Shown piece after piece: positions 9,008-13,688 of a stretch of DNA of 13,688 bases. The notes under the pieces are model-generated. The model worked only from the letters and a program-made list of their open reading frames with translations, was not told the DNA's origin and did not search any database. Each line of letters opens with the position of its first letter. The stretch's first letter is position 1. The stretch comes from an uncultured Clostridia bacterium. GTDB taxonomy: Bacteria > Bacillota > Clostridia > Oscillospirales > Oscillospiraceae. The translations under genes were made by a program, and so were the position numbers. The stretch spans positions 1-13,688 of the forward strand of contig CAMEMX010000017.1 in NCBI GenBank assembly GCA_945927915.1, given 5' to 3'.

Positions 9008-9392
9008 AAACGTATCCGATGTCTTGAGCGCATCCATGGAAAAGGTGCGCGAAATGGTCGACGCGAATACCGTCGTCGGCACACCGATCACCGTCAACGA
9101 GACGACCACGCTGATCCCAATCTCAAAGATCAGCTTTGCTCTGGCCTCCGGCGGCACCGACCTTGCCGCAAAGGTCGCAGGGCAGGCAGGCACCTTTGGC
9201 GGCGGCGCAGGCTGCGGCGTGAAGGTCACGCCGATGGCGTTTATCCTCGTGCAGGGTGAACGTGTACGCGTCCTGCCCGTAGACGAGCCCGCCAGCTCCG
9301 CCGTAGAGCGGATGGTTGAGCAGATCCCCGCGCTCGTGGACAAGCTCTCGGACCTCATTGCCGGTAAAAAGGCCGATATTTCCGAAATTTAA
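9000..9392 (+). CDS. ytfJ: GerW/YtfJ-family sporulation protein
   Basis: This 130-residue protein matches the YtfJ (GerW) family found in endospore formers: VVGTPITV, TTLIPISKISFALASGG, a glycine-rich FGGGAGCGVKVTPMAFILV, and a C-terminal region around VDKLSDLI. In Bacillus subtilis the homologue is made in the forespore and is needed for normal spore germination; the biochemical function is not known. No signal peptide or membrane segment is visible. AGGAGG (8985-8990) lies nine bases before ATG 9000, and the gene overlaps scpB by eight bases. In many Clostridia ytfJ sits with ytfI (DUF2953) between scpB and the carboxypeptidase gene; here ytfI is absent. The gene is the main evidence in the window that the host sporulates. 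Confidence 0.92.
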   Translation: MSKNVSDVLSASMEKVREMVDANTVVGTPITVNETTTLIPISKISFALASGGTDLAAKVAGQAGTFGGGAGCGVKVTPMAFILVQGERVRVLPVDEPASSAVERMVEQIPALVDKLSDLIAGKKADISEI

Positions 9393-9404
9393 CAGGCGTA
9401 GTTC

Positions 9405-9436
9405 CGTCACCGCGTGGCATTCTATACGCGGTGATG
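9405..9436 (+). promoter_or_regulatory. Hairpin covering the carboxypeptidase ribosome binding site
   Basis: TCACCGCGT (9407-9415) and ACGCGGTGA (9426-9434) are a perfect 9-base inverted repeat around a 10-base loop. A G-T wobble and a C-G pair extend it to 11 pairs, 9405 to 9436. The 3' arm contains GGTGAT (9430-9435), the best match to the 16S anti-Shine-Dalgarno for ATG 9440, and also contains alternative starts GTG 9431 and ATG 9434. Folded, it would block initiation. No U-run follows, so it is unlikely to be a terminator. Confidence 0.5.
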
Positions 9437-9439
9437 AGA

Positions 9440-10540
9440 ATGAAGCATAGCATTTTCAGGACGGCGGCCGCGATCATTGCTACCGTCCTTTTCGCATTTT
9501 GCGCCTCGGCGGCGCCGTCCGTCTCCGCGCAGCGCTACATTTTGCTCGACGCGGACACCGGCGAGGTCGTCTGCGGACACGCGGCTGACACACGTTCGCT
9601 GATTGCCAGCACGACGAAGATCATGACAGCCGTCATCGTGCTGGAGCATTGCGCGCTCGATATGCCCTATACCGTCGCACCGGAGGCGACGAAGGTAGAG
9701 GGCTCGTCGATGTACCTCAAACCGGGCGAGACGCTTACGGTAGAAGAACTGCTTTACGGCATGATGCTCCATTCCGGCAACGATGCTGCCGTCGCGCTGG
9801 CGCTGGCCTGCTCGGACAGCGTGCCGGAATTCGTCGACCTGATGAACCTGAAGGCGCAGCAGCTCGGCCTGAAAAACACCCACTTTGAAAACCCGAACGG
9901 TCTTGACGGCGAGACGCATTATTCCACCGCAGCCGACCTTGCGAAGCTGACACGCTATGCGCTCGGCAACGACGCGTTTTGCCGGATCGTCTCGACGAAA
10001 ACGATCACCATAGCCGGACGCAGCCTGGCCAACCACAACCGTTTGCTCTGGACGGTGGACGGTGCGATCGGCGTGAAGACCGGCTATACCAAGGCAGCCG
10101 GAAGAATTCTTGTCAGCGCAGCAGAACGGATGGGCCGCCGCCTCATCTGCGTGACGATCAACGACGGTAACGACTGGCGCGACCACACCGCCCTGTATGA
10201 TTTCGGTTTTTCGCGCTATGCGGAACGCGAGGCGGTGTCTGCCGGAGAACCCGTTGTCCGTCTGCCGCTGATGGACGGCACCACCGCCGTGCTTGCGGCA
10301 CAGGAGGCGTTTTCCTGCACGCTTGCGGAAAATGAGCAGGTGCGTGTGGCGCTGCTCTATCCCCGCGCTGCCATTTCCGGCGGCGAAAGGGGAACTTTTG
10401 CGGGCTTCGGCGCAGTTTATATCGGAGAAAAACAGCTTGGCGTGATCCGCCTTGTCTGGGACGGATTGGAGGAAGACCATGACCGAACGCATACAGAAGA
10501 TCCTCTCGGCGCACGGTGTCGCGTCACGCCGGGCGGCTGA
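9440..10540 (+). CDS. dacB: Serine-type D-Ala-D-Ala carboxypeptidase (PBP5-like, DacB/DacF type), secreted
   Basis: The enzyme removes the terminal D-Ala from peptidoglycan pentapeptides outside the membrane (peptidase family S11). Using ATG 9440 it has 366 residues. A signal peptide covers about residues 1-30 (basic start MKHSIFR, hydrophobic run, SVSA before Q). The active-site motifs are S57-T-T-K60, S112-G-N114 and K213-T-G215, followed by a C-terminal beta domain. GTG 9431 and ATG 9434 are alternative starts, but GGTGAT at 9430-9435 is best placed for 9440. That site lies inside a hairpin. The typical PBP5 C-terminal amphipathic anchor is not evident. The frame runs 62 bases into the next gene, adding about 20 atypical residues. 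Position after scpAB and ytfJ matches sporulation dacB of Bacillus; the exact subtype is inferred. Confidence 0.92.
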   Translation: MKHSIFRTAAAIIATVLFAFCASAAPSVSAQRYILLDADTGEVVCGHAADTRSLIASTTKIMTAVIVLEHCALDMPYTVAPEATKVEGSSMYLKPGETLTVEELLYGMMLHSGNDAAVALALACSDSVPEFVDLMNLKAQQLGLKNTHFENPNGLDGETHYSTAADLAKLTRYALGNDAFCRIVSTKTITIAGRSLANHNRLLWTVDGAIGVKTGYTKAAGRILVSAAERMGRRLICVTINDGNDWRDHTALYDFGFSRYAEREAVSAGEPVVRLPLMDGTTAVLAAQEAFSCTLAENEQVRVALLYPRAAISGGERGTFAGFGAVYIGEKQLGVIRLVWDGLEEDHDRTHTEDPLGARCRVTPGG

Positions 10541-11192
10541 GACGCTCATTGCCGAGGGCCGCGTCACAGTCAATGGCACGCCTGCCCGGCCCGGTCAGAG
10601 CGCGGACGCGGAGAAAGACCGCATCTGCGTGGACGGCGCGCCGCTTCCGCGGAAGGCACAGACGGTCTGCGTGATGCTCAACAAGCCGCGTGGCTATGTG
10701 ACGACGCTCTCCGATGAGCGCGGCAGGAAAACCGTTGCCTCGCTGGTCGATTGCGGCTGCCGCGTTTATCCCGTCGGACGGCTGGACTATCAGTCCGAGG
10801 GCCTGCTGCTCCTGACGAACGACGGCGACCTTGCCAACCGCCTGATGCACCCGCGCGGCTGCATCAAAAAAGTCTATGAGGTGACGGTGCGCGGAGCAAA
10901 TGCGGACACGCAGGCACTTCTGTCGCGCCCGATCGTCCTTGACGGACGCCCGATCGCCAGACCGCTGGTCCGAAAGCTGAGGGAAAGCGGCGAAAAAACC
11001 ACCTTTGAGATCACGATCCACGAGGGTCGCAACCGCCAGATCCGCAGGATGTGCGAGGCGGCAGGCGTAACGGTCGCGCGGCTGTGCCGCGTGCGTGAGG
11101 GCAGTCTCAGCCTCGGCGATCTCGCCGTCGGCAAATGGCGCTGCCTGACCGCGCAGGAGCTTGCCGCGCTGTATGAGGAGACGGGAGCATGA
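10479..11192 (+). CDS. rluB: 23S/16S rRNA pseudouridine synthase, RsuA/RluB family
   Basis: Enzymes of this family isomerise a specific uridine in rRNA. The 237-residue protein has an N-terminal S4 RNA-binding domain (about 1-60, RIQKILSAHGVASRRAAETLI and GRVTVNG), then the synthase domain with the catalytic Asp at 103 in GRLDYQSEGLLLLTNDG, the YEVTVRG strand and the HEGRNRQIRRM motif typical of RsuA/RluB. ATG 10479 has GGAGGA (10468-10473) five bases upstream; the longer frame from TTG 10452 is unsupported. Synteny after scpAB and a carboxypeptidase gene matches B. subtilis rluB, which favours 23S rRNA as target, but the target base cannot be proved here. It overlaps the upstream gene by 62 bases and shares ATGA with the next gene. 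Confidence 0.9.
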   Translation: MTERIQKILSAHGVASRRAAETLIAEGRVTVNGTPARPGQSADAEKDRICVDGAPLPRKAQTVCVMLNKPRGYVTTLSDERGRKTVASLVDCGCRVYPVGRLDYQSEGLLLLTNDGDLANRLMHPRGCIKKVYEVTVRGANADTQALLSRPIVLDGRPIARPLVRKLRESGEKTTFEITIHEGRNRQIRRMCEAAGVTVARLCRVREGSLSLGDLAVGKWRCLTAQELAALYEETGA

Positions 11193-12052
11193 CGCAGGAC
11201 ATCCTTCAAACCATACATAATCAAATGAACACCTTCTCCAAGGGCCAGAAGCGCATCGCAGCCTATCTTTTGGAGTCTTATGACAAAGCGGCGTTTTTGA
11301 CCGCCGGCGTTCTCGGAAAGACCGTGCAGGTGTCCGAGTCGACGGTGGTGCGCTTTGCCTCACAGCTCGGCTATGAGGGTTACCCGCAGATGCAGAAAGC
11401 GCTGCAGGAGCTTGTGATGACGCGCCTGACCGCACCGCAGCGCATGGACGCCGTGCGTCAAAGCGCCCCGCAGGAGGAGCTTCTGCCCTCCGTTTTGCAG
11501 GCTGACGCGGAGCGCATCCGCGTAACGCTTGAAAAAATCGACAGCGCGCAATTTTCCGCCGCGGTGGAGAGCCTCCTTTCTGCAAGGCGCGTGTATTTGC
11601 TCGGCGTTCGTTCGTCCGCGCCGCTGGCGTCCTTTCTGTACTACTATCTGCGCGATATGCTTGACGACGTGCGTCTCGTGTGTGAGGGCTCGGTTGGCAT
11701 GACGCTGGAGCAGCTCACGCGGATCTCTCCGCAGGATGTCCTGCTTGCCGTCAGCTTTCCGCGCTATTGTACGATCACGGTCGAGGCGGTCAAATACGCG
11801 GCTGCCTCCGGTGCGCGCACGGTCGCGCTGACGGATTCGCCGTCGTCTCCGATCGCGCAGGAGTCTGAATGCCTCCTGCTGGCGCACAGCGGGATGGTAT
11901 CGCTCGTTGATTCGATGGTCGCGCCGATGAGCGTGATCAATGCCTTGCTGGCGTGCGTGGCTTCGCGCCGCAGGCAGGAAACCGCGCAGCACTATGAAAA
12001 ACTGGAAGAAATCTGGGATGCTTACCATGTCTATGAAAAAAACGACGTATGA
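11189..12052 (+). CDS. MurR/RpiR-family transcriptional regulator
   Basis: This is a cytoplasmic DNA-binding regulator of 287 residues. The N-terminal helix-turn-helix domain (about 1-77) shows the family pattern FSKGQKRIAAYLLESYDKAAFLT, then VSESTVVRFASQLGYEGYPQMQKAL. A SIS sugar-phosphate-binding domain follows at about 127-255, with GVRSSAPLASFL, VLLAVSFPRY and VALTDSPSSPIA. RpiR proteins usually sense a phosphosugar and control neighbouring sugar or amino-sugar genes, but no such gene is present here. ATG 11189 overlaps the rluB stop (ATGA), with GAGGAG (11175-11180) eight bases upstream. It is absent from the usual scpAB-dacB-rluB-flavoprotein arrangement, so it appears inserted. Ligand and targets are unknown; base composition looks like that of its neighbours. 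Confidence 0.92.
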   Translation: MTQDILQTIHNQMNTFSKGQKRIAAYLLESYDKAAFLTAGVLGKTVQVSESTVVRFASQLGYEGYPQMQKALQELVMTRLTAPQRMDAVRQSAPQEELLPSVLQADAERIRVTLEKIDSAQFSAAVESLLSARRVYLLGVRSSAPLASFLYYYLRDMLDDVRLVCEGSVGMTLEQLTRISPQDVLLAVSFPRYCTITVEAVKYAAASGARTVALTDSPSSPIAQESECLLLAHSGMVSLVDSMVAPMSVINALLACVASRRRQETAQHYEKLEEIWDAYHVYEKNDV

Positions 12053-13259
12053 TGTTGTCATCATCGGCAGCGGCGCTGCCGGAATGTTTGCCTCTGTCGT
12101 CGCGGCGGAGCGCGGCAAGCGCGTGCTGCTGCTGGAAAAGAACGACAGGCCGGGCAAAAAGCTCGCCATCACGGGAAAAGGCCGCTGCAACGTGACCAAC
12201 GCCTGCTCCGCCGATGAGGCTATCAAGAACATCCCGCGCAATCCGCGTTTCCTGTTCAGCAGCATATCCGCCTTCCCGCCGGAGCGCGTGATGGCTTTCT
12301 TTGAGCAAAACGGCTGTCCGCTCAAAATCGAGCGCGGCAACCGCGTCTTTCCCGTCTCTGACCGCTCCGGCGACGTGATCTCTGTCCTTGTAAGCCGGAT
12401 GCAGGCGCTCGGCGTGCAGCGCCGACAGGAGACGGTCACCGCGATCCTGACGCAGGAGGGAAAGGTCGCCGCCGTCAAGACGCAGACCGGTCTGATCTCC
12501 TGCACACAGGTGATCCTCTGCACCGGCGGCGCCTCCTATCCGCTCACAGGCTCGACCGGAGACGGCTACCGCATCGCGCAGGCGCTGGGGCACACCGTCG
12601 TGCCGCCCGTCGGCTCGCTCGTTCCCATGAACGCAGAGCCGGATTGCGCAAAAATGCAGGGGCTGTCCCTGCGCAACACGGATATGAAGCTGCTCGACGG
12701 CAAAGGGAAGACGGTCTATCACGATTTCGGTGAGCTGCTTTTTACGCATTTCGGCCTCTCCGGGCCGATGGCGCTTTCGGCATCGGCGCACATGAAGGAC
12801 GGCGAGCGCTACACCGCCGTGCTCGACCTCAAGCCCGCGCTTGACGAAGGAAAGCTCGACGCCCGTTTCCTGCGCGATTTTGAGAAATACGCCAACCGCA
12901 GCATGGAAAACGCACTTGCCGATCTTTTCCCGCATTCGATGATCCCGGTTTTGCTTGCGCGGGCGCAGATCGACCCTGCGCAGCGTGCAAATACGCTGAC
13001 CAGGCAGCAGCGCCGCGCGCTTTTGGAGCAGACGAAGCGTTTTACCATCCGCATTGATTCGCTGCGACCGGTGGAGGAGGCGATCATCACACGAGGGGGA
13101 ATAAGCGTGCGTGAGATCGACCCGAAGACGATGCAGTCCAGGCTGGTCGGAGGCTTATACTTTGCCGGAGAGATCATAGATTGCGACGCTTACACCGGAG
13201 GCTTTAATCTGCAGATCGCGTGGTCGACGGCTTTTGCCGCCGCAAGTGCGATTCTGTAG
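12027..13259 (+). CDS. BaiN/HI0933-family FAD-dependent oxidoreductase (YtfP-like flavoprotein)
   Basis: The protein is about 410 residues with an N-terminal dinucleotide-binding fold: GSGAAG at 14-19, E37 at the end of the second strand, and the family signature GKGRCNVTN at about 50-58. Mid-protein CTGGASYPLTGSTGDGY and LFTHFGLSGP, and the C-terminal RGGISVREIDPKTMQSRLVGGLYFAGE then GGFNLQIAW, define the HI0933/YhiN/YtfP group. Some members act on bile acids (BaiN), but the cellular role of most is unknown, so I do not assign a substrate. Starts at 12018, 12027 and 12033 are all possible; 12027 has GGA eight bases upstream, but the choice is weak. The frame back to 11940 has no support. It overlaps rpiR by about 26 bases. 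A flavoprotein of this family after rluB is common in Clostridia. Confidence 0.92.
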   Translation: MSMKKTTYDVVIIGSGAAGMFASVVAAERGKRVLLLEKNDRPGKKLAITGKGRCNVTNACSADEAIKNIPRNPRFLFSSISAFPPERVMAFFEQNGCPLKIERGNRVFPVSDRSGDVISVLVSRMQALGVQRRQETVTAILTQEGKVAAVKTQTGLISCTQVILCTGGASYPLTGSTGDGYRIAQALGHTVVPPVGSLVPMNAEPDCAKMQGLSLRNTDMKLLDGKGKTVYHDFGELLFTHFGLSGPMALSASAHMKDGERYTAVLDLKPALDEGKLDARFLRDFEKYANRSMENALADLFPHSMIPVLLARAQIDPAQRANTLTRQQRRALLEQTKRFTIRIDSLRPVEEAIITRGGISVREIDPKTMQSRLVGGLYFAGEIIDCDAYTGGFNLQIAWSTAFAAASAIL

Positions 13260-13284
13260 TGCAAAGCCACGGCAGCCGGTTTAT

Positions 13285-13314
13285 TTGATATTAGCGAAAA
13301 CTTCAGAATCTAAA
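13285..13314 (+). promoter_or_regulatory. Possible promoter before the alpha-oxoamine synthase gene
   Basis: TTGATA (13285-13290) is a good -35. An 18-base spacer leads to TCTAAA (13309-13314), a poor -10. The 13280-13334 stretch is clearly more AT-rich than the surrounding genes, as promoters here are, and the preceding gene ends 75 bases before the next start. No convincing terminator separates the two, so read-through is also possible. Confidence 0.35.
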
Positions 13315-13334
13315 CAGGAAAAGAGAGAAGAAAA

Positions 13335-13688
13335 ATGGATGTTTTCAAGAAGAGTGAAAACATCAGCTACATCAAAGCGTATCAGGAGCAGGGGCTTTAT
13401 CCGTATTTCCATGCGCTGCAATCCCGGCAGGATGTTGAGGTGAGGATGGAGGGAAAACGGCGGATCATGCTCGGGTCGAATAACTACCTCGGGCTGACAA
13501 CGGTGCCCGAGGTCGTCGAGGCCGCAAGACAGGCGCTTGAAAAATACGGCACCGGTTGTTCCGGGTCGCGCTTTCTCAACGGCACGTTGGAGATGCACAT
13601 CGAATTGGAGCAGGAGCTGGTTGATTTTTTGCGAAAGGATGCGGTCATGACCTTTTCCACCGGCTTCCAAGCCAATCTCGGCGCGATC
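13335..13688 (+). CDS. PLP-dependent alpha-oxoamine synthase, SPT/KBL/BioF type (3'-truncated)
   Basis: The frame from ATG 13335 stays open to the last base, giving the first 118 residues of a protein that should be about 395-400 long. Alpha-oxoamine synthases condense an amino acid with an acyl-CoA: serine palmitoyltransferase (SPT), glycine C-acetyltransferase (KBL) and 8-amino-7-oxononanoate synthase (BioF). Visible motifs are [36 protein letters not shown] and [13 protein letters not shown], which form the N-terminal arm and first part of the fold type I domain. The PLP-binding lysine lies beyond the window. The GLYPYF opening and the GSRFLNGT segment resemble bacterial SPT proteins more than typical KBL or BioF, from memory. 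The ribosome binding site is weak (GAGAG, 13323-13327, seven bases before the ATG). Superfamily is firm; substrate is open. Confidence 0.85.
   Translation, partial: MDVFKKSENISYIKAYQEQGLYPYFHALQSRQDVEVRMEGKRRIMLGSNNYLGLTTVPEVVEAARQALEKYGTGCSGSRFLNGTLEMHIELEQELVDFLRKDAVMTFSTGFQANLGAI

Noticed and set aside
11940..12026. Longer N-terminus for the flavoprotein from ATG 11940
   Set aside because: It would overlap rpiR by over 100 bases and adds about 29 basic residues before the conserved nucleotide-binding strand, with no ribosome binding site.
13260..13292. Terminator after the flavoprotein gene (CGGCAGCCG followed by GTTTATTT)
   Set aside because: The stem is only three pairs with a three-base loop and the T-run is broken; too weak to support.
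13234..13443. Small + strand frame across the flavoprotein/oxoamine synthase junction and - strand frames at 13281-13675
   Set aside because: They are shadows of the truncated PLP enzyme, whose frame is conserved and open to the window edge.

Overview
The window is about 13.7 kb of dense, GC-rich chromosome, and every gene I can support lies on the + strand. Trigger factor, ClpP, ClpX, Lon and EngB in a row, condensin subunits ScpA/ScpB, and a GerW/YtfJ-family sporulation protein point to a spore-forming member of the Clostridia. High GC and protein sequence style suggest Oscillospirales, but that rank is an inference. Strong AGGAGG-type ribosome binding sites and ATGA start/stop overlaps also fit a Firmicute.

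Layout. (1) 2-1167: the 3' half of an M19 dipeptidase gene and a metallophosphoesterase, the tail of an operon that begins outside the window. (2) 1180-7591: a proteostasis and ribosome-biogenesis block with its own promoter: tig, clpP, clpX, lon and engB, ended by a strong hairpin terminator at 7554-7591. The clpX-lon gap is almost entirely inverted repeats. (3) 7593-13259: an apparent operon from an extended -10 promoter at 7593-7621: scpA, scpB, gerW/ytfJ, a D-Ala-D-Ala carboxypeptidase gene, an rluB-type pseudouridine synthase gene, a MurR/RpiR-family regulator gene and a BaiN/HI0933-type flavoprotein gene. Most junctions are overlaps of 4 to 62 bases, so translation is probably coupled. 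The order resembles the scpA-scpB-(ytfI-ytfJ)-dacB-spmA-spmB-rluB-flavoprotein arrangement of other Firmicutes, but lacks ytfI, spmA and spmB and carries an inserted rpiR gene. (4) 13260-13688: an AT-richer gap with a possible promoter, then the first 118 codons of a PLP-dependent alpha-oxoamine synthase resembling serine palmitoyltransferase; it runs off the window.

How the genes fit together: the first block handles nascent-chain folding (trigger factor), ATP-dependent proteolysis (ClpXP, Lon) and 50S maturation (EngB). The second combines chromosome condensation (ScpAB with SMC), spore and peptidoglycan functions (GerW, carboxypeptidase), 23S rRNA modification and two genes of unclear role (RpiR, flavoprotein).

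I found no sign of a wholly new system. There is no CRISPR array, tRNA or rRNA gene, insertion sequence, phage gene or toxin-antitoxin pair. The points worth a second look are cis-regulatory (a hairpin over the carboxypeptidase ribosome binding site, a perfect 18-base palindrome before lon), organisational (missing spmAB, inserted rpiR, a 62-base gene overlap) and the truncated SPT-like gene at the right edge.
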